Assembly (NCBI GenBank): GCA_964351855.1
Contig: CAYGQD010000203.1
Location: 1-13,186 of the forward strand
DNA length: 13,186 nucleotides
Source of the DNA: JBCDHN01 sp964351855
GTDB lineage: Bacteria > Verrucomicrobiota > Verrucomicrobiia > Verrucomicrobiales > DEV007
Direction of reading: 5' to 3'
Positions 1 to 8,142 of the stretch are shown piece after piece. Position numbers and translations under genes: made by a program. The notes below the pieces were generated by a model that was not told where the DNA came from, ran no database searches, and saw only the letters and a list, made by a program, of their open reading frames with translations. The first letter of the stretch is position 1, and the number at the start of each line of letters is the position of its first letter.

Positions 1-2968
1 GCATGAGGCAAACCGAGGCAAACGCGGCGTGCTCGACGGGTTCGAGTGATGAGTTTCGAGTCGAGTTTCCGTTTTCTACAAAGTGTAACGCTTCCTCGGG
101 AGAAGCGGAGAATTCGTTTCGAGCGCGATTCAGACCTCGCTGCCAGATCAGTAATTCCGAAGCATTGGGCTCCCGTCCCAGAACCGCTGTGCCGGCGAAT
201 TGAAGTCGCGCGTCGTCGGATTCCGCGGCGTTGATTGCTCGCTCGGCTAAATGGCGCGCAGCCTCCACGTAGGTCACATCGTTCAGCGTGCTGAGCGCAT
301 GCATCGGCGTATTGGTTCGAGTCGGTTTGACCTCGCAAATCTGCCGGTTGGCGGAATCGAAAAACATGGTGGGACCGACGATGCGACGCCAAAAGACATA
401 GAGACTTCGCCGATACAATTCGTCGCCGGTGACCTGAGCGTAGGTTTTTTTCCCGAAGGTCGCTTCTTCCCAGATGCCCGGTGGTTGGTATCCATTGAAG
501 GAAGGCCCTCCGACTTCCGCATTGAGCAAGCCGGAGGCGGCCAGTGCTTGGTCCCGAATCATCCAGGACGGCATTCGGAATCGCGGACCGCGACTGAGCC
601 AACGATTGTCCGGATCGGCCTCGTAGGCGACTCTGGAGGGGATGGCGGAGCTTCGTTGATAGACTTCACTGGTAAGGATCAGTTTGAGCAGATGCTTCAC
701 GTCCCAGCCGGAATCCATGAACTCGGCCGCGAGCCAGTCCAGCAATTCGGGATGTTTGGGAACTTCGGCTTGCACGCCAAAGTCTTCGACCGTCTTGATC
801 AGGCCGATTCCAAAAATCATCTGCCAAATTCGGTTTACCGTGACCCGAGCGGTCAACGGATTGTCCCGCGAAACAAGCCATTGGGAAAGCGCTAAGCGGT
901 CTGCTTTTGCCTCGGCTGGCAGTTGGGGAAACAGCTTCGGAACCGATGCAAAAACCGGCTCTTTCGGCTGATTATAGAGTCCGCGGTCCAAAATGAAGGT
1001 CTGACGCGGCTTCGGGAGGTCCTCCATCACCATCACTTTGGGGATGGTTTTGCGATGATTCTCCAACGCCGTCTTCGCCTTTTCCAAAGCCGCTTTCAAT
1101 TGGCGGTGAGTCGGGTCAGATGCCCGAAAAGCTTCGAGGACCAGCGCTGCTTCTTCTTTGCTGCGTTCCGAAGGAGCCTCGTCGAGAACGAGCTGGAGTT
1201 TTGGGTCGCCCCCGCTGAGTCTGGGCTTGGGATCGCTGGTGAGCGATAGCTTGAATCGGCCCAAATGATGATGCGGGTGGACAGAGTCATGCCGAAGCGT
1301 CACCTCCAACGACGTATCGGGCACCAGTTGAATCGGGAACTTCAATCGAAACAAGGCTTGCTCGGGCCGATCTACGGCTTTGCCCCGGTGCACGGCCCAT
1401 CCGGTCCGATTGTTGTCGTCGAAGGCATTGGTCACGGGGAATCCACCTTGCGCATATGACGCCTCGGCGGAGCCAATCTCGACAGGCGATCCATTGATCA
1501 GAATTTCGATCTCCGTGAGGACGAAGTTTCCGCTATCAGAGCGGGCTAGACCCGTTCCGGTCAATGAGTCATCCTGAAGAGCCTCCACGCGGATCGCGGT
1601 TATGTCTGGATGATCCAGCGGCCCTTCGATTCGGTAGGTGTCATTCGTGGCGAGCGGTCCTTCCGCGAGAATGGAACCATCCTCAAGGACTCGGAGCTTC
1701 TGATGCTCGGCGGAGAAGTTCGCCGGCGTCCAGGTCTGCCAATCGGTTTCTTTCTGGCCCCTTTTTTCCCAATCGAGTTGTCCTTCGGCCAGATCTTTCT
1801 CGCGTTTTCGCAATGCATCCAACGCGGAGGAATGGAGCGCGACCAGTTCCTTCTCGCGCGCCTTCTGCGCATCCGTCGCAACCGCCAGAACTGGCTTGGT
1901 TTGGGGATCGCCGCCACCACCGGTGACCGGGGTCTGGTTGAAGAAGGCCAAAAACGCGAAGTAGTCCTTTTGCGTCAACGGATCGAACTTGTGATCGTGG
2001 CAACGACAGCAATTCATCGTCAGCCCCAACCAAACCGTTCCCACGGTCTCGCTCATATCCATGGTGTACTCGACCCGGTTCTCTTCGGGAATCCGCCCAC
2101 CTTCTCCGTTGATCATATGATTGCGATTGAAACCGGTCGCGAGAATTTGTTCCTCGGTCGCGTTCGGTAACAAATCGCCTCCCAATTGCCAGATCGTGAA
2201 CTGATCGTAGGGCATGTTGTTTTGAAAAGCGCTGACCACCCAATCTCGCCATGGCCACATGGTTCGCTCTCGGTCCCCTTGGTAGCCATTGGAGTCCGCG
2301 TAGCGAGCCGCGTTGAGCCAATCCCAGGCCATCCGCTCTCCAAACGCAGCGGAGTCGAGATACCGATCAATCTGTTGTTCCCAAGCTTGGGGAGTCTCAT
2401 TACGAACGAACGCATCCACATCTTCCACCGTGGGCGGCAGGCCGGTCGTATCGAGCGAAAGGCGTCGAATCCTGGTGTGCGCTGGGGCGATGGGATTGGG
2501 CGATATCCCGTTTTCTCCGAGACGGCGTTCAATGAAGGCATCGATCGGGTGAATCTCCTGATTCGGCGGAGTGGGCTTTTCAACGCGTTCGAACGCCCAA
2601 TGGGTTCCCCACTTCGCGCCTTGATCGATCCAGTCCCGAATTTTCCCGATCTCAGCATCGGTCAGTGTCCGGTTCGATTTCGGGGGAGGCATTAGATCGT
2701 CGGGATCGTCCGTGATTAAACGGAACAACAATTCGCTCGCATCGCTGTCTCCTTCATGGAGCAGTCGATATCCATCCCGTTCGCGCTTGACATCGGCCTC
2801 GTCATCCAAGCGCAGATCGCCTTCGCGAGCGTTGGCATCAGGGCCATGACAGTGAAAGCAGTTTTCGGACAGAATCGGGCGAATATCGCGAGTGAAATCA
2901 ATCTCCACCGCTTGGCCGGAGACCAAACCCGCAACGAGGAGCATTGAGCTGAGTAAACGCAGAATCAT
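1..2968 (-). CDS. Secreted planctomycete-type cytochrome protein (PSCyt1-DUF1549-DUF1553/PSD1), 3' end beyond window
   Basis: One minus-strand frame is open from ATG 2966-2968 to the window edge, giving 989 codons with no stop. The N-terminus (MILRLLSSMLLVAGLVSGQA) is a plausible Sec signal peptide. A haem-binding CFHCH follows at residues 37-41 and LMPPPKSNRTLTDAE near 100, both typical of the PSCyt1 cytochrome domain. A DUF1549-like region spans about 138-325 and ends in CCRCHDHKFDP (C320-H324), a second CXXCH. A linker of about 345-410 is charged and helical. A region near residue 514 with FDDNNRTGWAV resembles carbohydrate-binding or discoidin-like domains. From about 655 the DUF1553 domain appears (DNPLTARVTVNRIWQMIFG). 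The last visible residues (EHAAFASVCLM) match the usual end of the family, so probably only 10-20 residues are missing. It starts 8 bases after the FecR/LamG gene. Family function is uncertain; redox or polysaccharide-related roles have been proposed. Confidence 0.93.
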   Translation of the reverse strand, partial: MILRLLSSMLLVAGLVSGQAVEIDFTRDIRPILSENCFHCHGPDANAREGDLRLDDEADVKRERDGYRLLHEGDSDASELLFRLITDDPDDLMPPPKSNRTLTDAEIGKIRDWIDQGAKWGTHWAFERVEKPTPPNQEIHPIDAFIERRLGENGISPNPIAPAHTRIRRLSLDTTGLPPTVEDVDAFVRNETPQAWEQQIDRYLDSAAFGERMAWDWLNAARYADSNGYQGDRERTMWPWRDWVVSAFQNNMPYDQFTIWQLGGDLLPNATEEQILATGFNRNHMINGEGGRIPEENRVEYTMDMSETVGTVWLGLTMNCCRCHDHKFDPLTQKDYFAFLAFFNQTPVTGGGGDPQTKPVLAVATDAQKAREKELVALHSSALDALRKREKDLAEGQLDWEKRGQKETDWQTWTPANFSAEHQKLRVLEDGSILAEGPLATNDTYRIEGPLDHPDITAIRVEALQDDSLTGTGLARSDSGNFVLTEIEILINGSPVEIGSAEASYAQGGFPVTNAFDDNNRTGWAVHRGKAVDRPEQALFRLKFPIQLVPDTSLEVTLRHDSVHPHHHLGRFKLSLTSDPKPRLSGGDPKLQLVLDEAPSERSKEEAALVLEAFRASDPTHRQLKAALEKAKTALENHRKTIPKVMVMEDLPKPRQTFILDRGLYNQPKEPVFASVPKLFPQLPAEAKADRLALSQWLVSRDNPLTARVTVNRIWQMIFGIGLIKTVEDFGVQAEVPKHPELLDWLAAEFMDSGWDVKHLLKLILTSEVYQRSSAIPSRVAYEADPDNRWLSRGPRFRMPSWMIRDQALAASGLLNAEVGGPSFNGYQPPGIWEEATFGKKTYAQVTGDELYRRSLYVFWRRIVGPTMFFDSANRQICEVKPTRTNTPMHALSTLNDVTYVEAARHLAERAINAAESDDARLQFAGTAVLGREPNASELLIWQRGLNRARNEFSASPEEALHFVENGNSTRNSSLEPVEHAAFASVCLM

Positions 2969-2976
2969 GGTGGGGG

Positions 2977-4488
2977 TTATTCGGGGCGGAACGACCAGAG
3001 AGCGGCAGGTTTTCCTTCGGTGACGGATTTCTGAATCTCTTCGCCGGTCAGTGCGCGTTTCCAAATCGTGAGTTCATCGATCCGACCTCGAAAAGCTCGA
3101 TCCGGAACATAAGGCCAATCATCGTCCCAAAGCCAGTTTCCGATTCGGCAAAATCCCGGCTGAAGGATGGTTTCTGGTGAAACTTTCCGAGCGCCGGCGG
3201 GCATTCCGTTCAGGTAGACTCGACTCTCCAACTGATCCAGAGAGATCGTGGCGGCGAGATGAACCCATTGACCGCCGGGAGCCACCAGGCGTGGTCCCTC
3301 GATGACTCCTGCGGGTTGGTAGCCGGCCAGCCAAGCCGTTCCGGAACGATTCAGCTGCCAGTGAAGGTCGCCCTCTCTCCAGCCATTCGAGTTCAGAATC
3401 GCAATATGGCTGAAATCAAAGCGATCGATTTTGACCCAAGCCGCAAAGGTCAACTCTCGAAACTCGCCGGGAATCTCCAGCTCGACAAAGTCGTCGTCCC
3501 GATCAAAGAGCAACGCCTTCTTTCCGGGCCAGCGCCCGGTGACCCATCTCGCTCCCTGAATTTGGCCATCAGCAATGATCGAATGGGTAGAAACGTTTTT
3601 GAGGACTTCGCCATCTGCTTGAGGAACGAAGGGGAAATAGCCGATCAAATCTGGATCATGAGATGGGAGCTCTTGCCGCATCTGCCAGCGAAGAAACCCA
3701 ATCGAATCCGGGGTGATGAATTGATCCGGAGAGGGGGCCTTCGCGGGGAGGAGTTCTCCGCGAATGAACTGCACGGATTCCCCGTCGAGGACGGAGGAGA
3801 GCAGTTCTCCGGAACCGGGCACTTTGGCATCGACTTGACCATCGAAGACGTGCAGCTCACTCCGACCGGTGTTGGGATCGACGGTGACGCCGAACTCCGT
3901 CCCCAAGTCTTCGTAGTCGATTCCCGGAGTGGCGACGGTGAAACCTTGCGCGGAGGGAGGGACGATGGCGCGGAATCCGCCGGTTTCGAGCCGGAGATGA
4001 AAGGCATCATCAATGACAAACGCGGCCGGAGCCTGCATCACGATATCTGCACCATTGGAGAAGCGAAGGTGAACGGCTCCCGATTCCAGCTCGAACCGAC
4101 CGGCGTGAAAGCGGACGTCCTCAGGCCCGAGACCTTTGGCAAAGCTCGCTTCCGCTTCATCGACCAGGAGGGCGACAAATTCGGAAGCCGGAGCCTCGGC
4201 GGGCGTTTTCATGATCATGGGCCGGATCCATCCCAGAATCGCCACGAATGCAGCAGTTGCGGCAAGCGCCCAGGGCAAATAGGCCCTCTGCCTAGATTGA
4301 GCGATGGCTCGCGGTGCGGCGTAGGATTGGTTCTGCTCCTGGAGTCCTTCGCTGACTGTGGCCAGAAGGCGAAGGCGAGCGCGGGCTTCGGAATGTTCTC
4401 GAAGCAGCGTTTGAAGCTCCGGGAAATCCTGTGGAGGGAGCGTTTCATCGAGGTAACGCCCCAGCAATTCATCGTGGTGAGGCGTCAT
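2977..4488 (-). CDS. FecR-domain membrane protein with C-terminal LamG domain, putative sigma regulator
   Basis: This is a 503-residue protein. I chose ATG 4486-4488 because it forms an ATGA overlap with the sigma-factor stop; the frame is open further upstream to 4668, but that part lies inside the sigma gene. Residues 1-69 are cytoplasmic-looking and begin MTPHHDELLGRYLDETLPP, resembling short anti-sigma N-termini. Residues 70-88 (LPWALAATAAFVAILGWI) form one membrane segment. Residues 100-245 form a FecR-like domain (HVFDGQVDAKV at 213-223). Residues 280-500 form a LamG/concanavalin-like jelly-roll (YFPF, FAAWVKID at 348-355, WVHLAATI, RVYLNGMPAG, GRIDELTIWKRAL at 468-480). The expected role is to transmit a signal from outside the membrane to the neighbouring ECF sigma factor, with LamG possibly binding a glycan; that is inference from family and context. 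The downstream neighbour is the cytochrome gene. Confidence 0.85.
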   Translation of the reverse strand: MTPHHDELLGRYLDETLPPQDFPELQTLLREHSEARARLRLLATVSEGLQEQNQSYAAPRAIAQSRQRAYLPWALAATAAFVAILGWIRPMIMKTPAEAPASEFVALLVDEAEASFAKGLGPEDVRFHAGRFELESGAVHLRFSNGADIVMQAPAAFVIDDAFHLRLETGGFRAIVPPSAQGFTVATPGIDYEDLGTEFGVTVDPNTGRSELHVFDGQVDAKVPGSGELLSSVLDGESVQFIRGELLPAKAPSPDQFITPDSIGFLRWQMRQELPSHDPDLIGYFPFVPQADGEVLKNVSTHSIIADGQIQGARWVTGRWPGKKALLFDRDDDFVELEIPGEFRELTFAAWVKIDRFDFSHIAILNSNGWREGDLHWQLNRSGTAWLAGYQPAGVIEGPRLVAPGGQWVHLAATISLDQLESRVYLNGMPAGARKVSPETILQPGFCRIGNWLWDDDWPYVPDRAFRGRIDELTIWKRALTGEEIQKSVTEGKPAALWSFRPE

Positions 4489-5021
4489 GTGGTTTGGGCA
4501 ATCCGTTTTTCGATGCAATCGCCCAGTTCCGTCCGAATCCTCCGCAGCATTTGATAAAGCGCGTCTGGTCGTTTCCCGTGTTCTGCAGCCAGTTCGCGCA
4601 TGGAGACTTCGGGGCGATATGCCTGGAGGACCAGGTGGCGTCGCTGGTTGGAAAGCTTTCCGAGGCAACCTTCGAGCGCTTCAATCCAGGATTCCCGCGA
4701 TCGGCATTCCTCGAGGCCCTCTTCCGCGAGCTTCTCCACGATATCTTCGTCCAAAACCAGCCGATCCCGAGCCTTTCCGCGCCGGAACTTCAGAATCTCG
4801 AACCGGGCAATCACGCACATCCACCGACCGAACGCGTTCTCAGGGTCGTCCAAATCGGAGAATTTACGCCAAGCGATCAAACTCGCGTCCTGAATAACTT
4901 CGGCGACGTCTTGAGGGGAGGGGAGGCTAGCCCGGATAAAGGCGCGGATCTCCGGTTCATGCTTGGCGAGCAAGCGCACAAAAAGCTCGTGGGAATCGTT
5001 CTGAGAATCGACGTCGGGCAT
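4485..5021 (-). CDS. ECF-type RNA polymerase sigma factor (Rhodopirellula/Verrucomicrobium type)
   Basis: This 178-residue protein has the length and layout of ECF sigma-70 factors. Region 2 is at about 12-80 (ELFVRLLAKHEPEIRAFIR; then DVAEVIQDASLIAWRKF at 38-54; then FGRWMCVIARFEILKFRR at 64-81). Region 4 is at about 120-172 (LSNQRRHLVLQAY, then helix-turn-helix MRELAAEHGKRPDALYQMLRRIR). The FVRLL start and the RRIRTELGDCIEKRI end fit the planctomycete/verrucomicrobial family. ATG 5019-5021 is preceded by AAGGTG at about 12 bases, the only SD-like signal among the window's genes. Its TGA overlaps the ATG of the FecR/LamG gene, so the two products are probably made in a fixed ratio. It lies 59 bases after the isomerase gene on the same strand, so read-through from the catabolic operon is possible. 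Confidence 0.92.
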   Translation of the reverse strand: MPDVDSQNDSHELFVRLLAKHEPEIRAFIRASLPSPQDVAEVIQDASLIAWRKFSDLDDPENAFGRWMCVIARFEILKFRRGKARDRLVLDEDIVEKLAEEGLEECRSRESWIEALEGCLGKLSNQRRHLVLQAYRPEVSMRELAAEHGKRPDALYQMLRRIRTELGDCIEKRIAQTT

Positions 5022-5080
5022 GGGGTTTCACCTTACCACTCCCGCTGCACGATGATTCTGATTCAGAAAACGAAAAAATC

Positions 5081-6022
5081 TTAGCTGTCAGCCGCTTCAC
5101 TCAGCTCTTCGCTCATAAATTGGCGCAAAAACCGGGCACTTTGGCGGAGGGCTCCTTTTCGTCCCGCGAGCGACTTTTCATAAGGCCGATCTTCGACTTC
5201 GACGCAGACGGGTCCCGTATATCCGACCTGGCTCAACGCGCCGAAGAATTGGCCCCAGTTCACATCGCCGAGTCCGGGAAGTTTTGGCGAATGGTATTCC
5301 AGCGGAGTCGCCAAGGTCCCGACTTCGTTGAGAGCCTCCTGATCCACCTTCGCATCCTTCGCATGAACGTGGAAGAGCTTGCTCGAAAACTCACGCAAGG
5401 GGCGAAGATAATCCATCTGCTGCCAAACGAGGTGCGACGGATCGTAGTTCAATCCGAAGGCGTTGCTGGGAATGTCTGCAAACATTCTGCGCCAGATGGC
5501 CGGGCTGATCGCCAAATTTTTACCGCTGGGCCACTCGTCTTGGCTGAAATACATCGGGCAATTCTCGATCCCGATGCGGACGCCGCAATTCTCCGCGAGC
5601 TTGACGAGCGGCGTCCAAACTTCCAGAAACCGAGGCCAGTTTGCATCGACAGATTTTGCGGGGTCGCGGCCAATGAAGCTATTGACCTGGTGCACGCCTA
5701 GTTTTGGGGCGGTTTCAATCAGCCTCGCCAAATGATCGATGTAGACTTGGCCCTCGGCCGGATCGGGAGTGAGCGGGTTCGGATAGTAACCCAAACCAGA
5801 GATCGTGAGGCCGCAGTCGGCGACTCTCTGGCGAATCTCAGACGCGGTCTGCTCGGTGAGATTCGCGATGTCGATGTGGGTAACGCCCGCGTAGCGTCGT
5901 TCAGCTTGACCGACCGGCCAGGCCATTAGTTCGATGCAGGTGAAGCCTTCTTCAGCGGCAAAGTCGAGGACTTGATCCAAGGTTTGCTCGGCGAAGATGG
6001 CACTGACAAATCCAAGTTTCAT
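5081..6022 (-). CDS. Sugar phosphate isomerase/epimerase family protein (AP-endonuclease-2-like TIM barrel)
   Basis: This 313-residue protein opens with MKLGFVSAIFAEQTLDQVLDF, the standard first strand and helix of xylose-isomerase-like TIM barrels such as IolE, IolI and IolO. Likely metal ligands are in place: E153 (IGIEN), D194 (LNYDPSHL, with H197), H218/H220 (FHVHAKD) and an acidic residue at 275 or 277 (CVEVEDRP). The start is 18 bases after the stop of the Gfo/Idh/MocA gene, and it closes the catabolic operon. Family members epimerise or dehydrate keto-sugars and keto-inositols using a divalent metal. Pairing with a Gfo/Idh/MocA dehydrogenase is common in polyol and sugar catabolism. 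The exact substrate cannot be read from the sequence. Candidates are a 2-keto-myo-inositol dehydratase (IolE-like) or a keto-aldonate epimerase (IolO-like). Confidence 0.9.
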   Translation of the reverse strand: MKLGFVSAIFAEQTLDQVLDFAAEEGFTCIELMAWPVGQAERRYAGVTHIDIANLTEQTASEIRQRVADCGLTISGLGYYPNPLTPDPAEGQVYIDHLARLIETAPKLGVHQVNSFIGRDPAKSVDANWPRFLEVWTPLVKLAENCGVRIGIENCPMYFSQDEWPSGKNLAISPAIWRRMFADIPSNAFGLNYDPSHLVWQQMDYLRPLREFSSKLFHVHAKDAKVDQEALNEVGTLATPLEYHSPKLPGLGDVNWGQFFGALSQVGYTGPVCVEVEDRPYEKSLAGRKGALRQSARFLRQFMSEELSEAADS

Positions 6023-6040
6023 AAGTTGGGGAGTGATGAG

Positions 6041-7180
6041 TTAAAGTTCGATCCAGGTCTGTTCCTGATGGCTCTTGAGAATCGCGTCGCACAATTCCAC
6101 CTCCCGGTGGCCGTCTTCGAACGTGGCGAACTCTGGCTGAGCCGTGAAGTCTCCAGCGGCGATGAAGTCGTAAAACGCCCGAAAACACATTTTGAAGGTG
6201 TCGGGAAATCCTTCGGCATGACCGCCCGGAAAATCGGTAGATCCACGGGCCAACTCTGAATTCAGGCCAGGATCTTTCAGGACGATTTGGTTGGGCGCGT
6301 CACGATCACCTCGCCACATCTGATTTGGTTCCTCGCTATTCCAGCGAAGGCATCCTTTGGAACCGGAGATCTCATAGCGGAGACAGTTCTTCCGCCCCGG
6401 AGTGACTTGCGAAACGAACATGACGCCTCGACCTCCGCCGCTCAATCGCAAGATGACCGAGCCAAAGTCATCGGTGGTTACCTCGACGGGATCCGTTGCC
6501 AGGGGTTGGTCCAATTTCCCGGAAAACGTTTCCACTTCGCCTTTCGGTCGTTGGCGGACGGGATGCAGCGTCTGCACGTCGGCGAAAACAGCGGTCACGG
6601 TTTGCCCAGTGATGTTTTGGACGAGGTCGATCCAGTGCGTTCCAATGTCGGCGACGGCTCGGAGCCGGCCCTGTTCTTCGGCCAACACTCGCCAGTTGTA
6701 GTCGGTGTCATGAAGGAGCCAGTCTTGTTGGTAACTGCCGAAAATCGAATGGACGGAACCGAGATCACCCGCTTTCACCCGCTGCTTCGCCTCCAGATTC
6801 AACGGGTAGAAGCGCATGTTGTAGTTCACCCCGGCGGCGAGCCCCTTTTCCCGGGCCAGGTGGACCAATTCGCCGGTTTCCGAAGCCGTCATCGCGAGCG
6901 GTTTCTCGCACATCACATGTTTTCCTGCCTTCAGCGCGGCCACGGCTTGCTCGAAGTGAAGCCGATTCGGAGTCGTGATGTGAACGGCACCGATTTCCGG
7001 ATCTCCGATCAAATCGTCGAAGGAAGAATAACCCTTGGGCAGTTCGAGGCGATCTGCGGCGACTCTTGATTTCTCCGGACTCGATCCATGAATCCCGAGG
7101 ACTTCGATTCCCCGAACGCGCTTGAGCGCTTCGGTGTGGACGGTTCCCATGAACCCGGTTCCGGTGATGGCGACGTTCAT
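6041..7180 (-). CDS. Gfo/Idh/MocA family NAD(P)-dependent oxidoreductase
   Basis: This 379-residue protein has the two-domain layout of the family. An N-terminal Rossmann fold carries GTGFMG at 7-12. The EKPLA motif is at 92-96, with K93 expected to be catalytic. The C-terminal domain contains ADIGTHWIDL at 177-186, which supplies the conserved Asp178 and His182 of inositol-dehydrogenase-like members. The family oxidises a sugar, cyclitol or sugar-derivative hydroxyl with NAD(P). Its ATG (7178-7180) overlaps the aldolase stop in an ATGA arrangement, so it is translationally linked to the aldolase. The length is normal and the frame is intact. An inositol or sugar dehydrogenase role (IolG-like) is suggested by the neighbouring aldolase and semialdehyde dehydrogenase, but the family is too broad for a firm substrate. 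Confidence 0.92.
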   Translation of the reverse strand: MNVAITGTGFMGTVHTEALKRVRGIEVLGIHGSSPEKSRVAADRLELPKGYSSFDDLIGDPEIGAVHITTPNRLHFEQAVAALKAGKHVMCEKPLAMTASETGELVHLAREKGLAAGVNYNMRFYPLNLEAKQRVKAGDLGSVHSIFGSYQQDWLLHDTDYNWRVLAEEQGRLRAVADIGTHWIDLVQNITGQTVTAVFADVQTLHPVRQRPKGEVETFSGKLDQPLATDPVEVTTDDFGSVILRLSGGGRGVMFVSQVTPGRKNCLRYEISGSKGCLRWNSEEPNQMWRGDRDAPNQIVLKDPGLNSELARGSTDFPGGHAEGFPDTFKMCFRAFYDFIAAGDFTAQPEFATFEDGHREVELCDAILKSHQEQTWIEL

Positions 7181-8139
7181 GAGAGTGAGGCGAGAAAGGA
7201 TTTGCCGTGGCCCGCCCCGTTCAGGGTGCGAATGCGTTCGACCACGCGCATTTGGTAGTGGGAGGCAATGTAGGTTTGTAGGCCATTGTCCATGGCTGTT
7301 GATTTAAACTCGGAATGTCCTTTTTCCAGTCTTTGACCATATTTCTGATAGTAGTCGCGGGCGGCTTGAGAGCGGATGAGGAGCGATTCGCTCGACCAAT
7401 TGACCTTCGCCACACCGGCAGCGACGGCGGCTTGGAGTTGTTCGGTGGAAAGTCCGGAGGACCCATGGAGCGCGATGCCGATAGGCCTTTCCGCCAGTTC
7501 GCTGGCGAGGGCCTGGTGGCGGCGGACCGCGTCGGGATCGAATCCACCGGCGTCCCCGAGACCGTGCTGCGTTCCGACTCCTGGAGCCCAAAGTGCGAGG
7601 TAGCCCGGATGAAGGCGCTCCAGCTCTCCGAACAGCGATCGCGTTTCCTCCAGTGGAGTGACTCCATCATCTACCCCGGCTTCCATCTCCAGGGTCGCCG
7701 AGAGATCGTGGCTCTGGGCGTAGGCACAAAGTTGACGGAGATGATCGATGTTTTCCGCGTGACTCAGTTCCGAGGAATCCAGGGAAATGCTGGAGGCTTC
7801 GGCCAACATCGCGTGCTTGAGGATCGAGAGCGTTTCCGGACCTTTGATATGATCTGTGTGGTAAATCACGGGAACCTGCGCGAACCGCTCGTGATTCGCC
7901 AGGACGCGAAGGTCCGCCAGATAGCGGTCGAGGCCGAGAAGGGGATCGCCAGCCCCGAAGCTATGGCCGGTCAATTGCCAGAGACTGGTTTCGATGATGA
8001 CGGGAGCATCGCACTCGCGAGCCGCGTGGAGGCAATCCATCACGGCGGCCGGGCTATCTGCGTTGACCGCTAAAATGGCGTAGTGATTGGCGACGGCGTG
8101 CTCATAGAGTTGCCGGCTTTGAGGCGGGGAAAGCAGCAT
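7177..8139 (-). CDS. Class II (zinc-dependent) ketose-bisphosphate-type aldolase
   Basis: This 320-residue protein matches the FbaA/GatY/KbaY/IolJ family, which cleaves phosphorylated ketoses to dihydroxyacetone phosphate plus an aldehyde. Visible motifs are YHTDH at 93-97 (catalytic Asp96 and zinc ligand His97), LDSS at 120-123, GTQHG at 189-193 (His192, zinc), LHGSSG at 224-229 (His225, zinc) and KVNWSSE at 245-251 (phosphate binding). The last motif departs from the usual KVN(I/V)xTE/D, and the usual EDG loop is VDDGV at 156-160, so it is a divergent member. It starts 3 bases after the zinc dehydrogenase stop and overlaps the next gene by four bases. With the CoA-acylating semialdehyde dehydrogenase in the same operon, an IolJ-like cleavage giving a semialdehyde is an attractive inference. 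No sugar kinase to phosphorylate its substrate is seen nearby. Confidence 0.9.
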   Translation of the reverse strand: MLLSPPQSRQLYEHAVANHYAILAVNADSPAAVMDCLHAARECDAPVIIETSLWQLTGHSFGAGDPLLGLDRYLADLRVLANHERFAQVPVIYHTDHIKGPETLSILKHAMLAEASSISLDSSELSHAENIDHLRQLCAYAQSHDLSATLEMEAGVDDGVTPLEETRSLFGELERLHPGYLALWAPGVGTQHGLGDAGGFDPDAVRRHQALASELAERPIGIALHGSSGLSTEQLQAAVAAGVAKVNWSSESLLIRSQAARDYYQKYGQRLEKGHSEFKSTAMDNGLQTYIASHYQMRVVERIRTLNGAGHGKSFLASLS

Positions 8140-8142
8140 CGG

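Noticed and set aside
1540..1555. agcgggctagacccgt, a good match to the HutC/DasR-type operator consensus
   Set aside because: It lies in mid-coding sequence of the cytochrome gene and is explained by the codons there; kept as a caution on the intergenic operator call.
283..2658. Apparent fragmentation of minus-strand frames suggesting a broken gene
   Set aside because: Reading the minus strand from 2968 shows one uninterrupted frame to the window edge. The short frames are in the other two phases.
251..2695. Several plus-strand open frames of 80-214 codons
   Set aside because: All lie opposite the continuous 989-codon cytochrome frame and have no family motifs.
3259..4554. Long plus-strand open frame (431 codons) opposite the FecR/LamG gene
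   Set aside because: It is exactly antisense to a gene with clear FecR and LamG motifs, shows no recognisable motif itself, and is rich in residues expected from reading GC-rich codons backwards.
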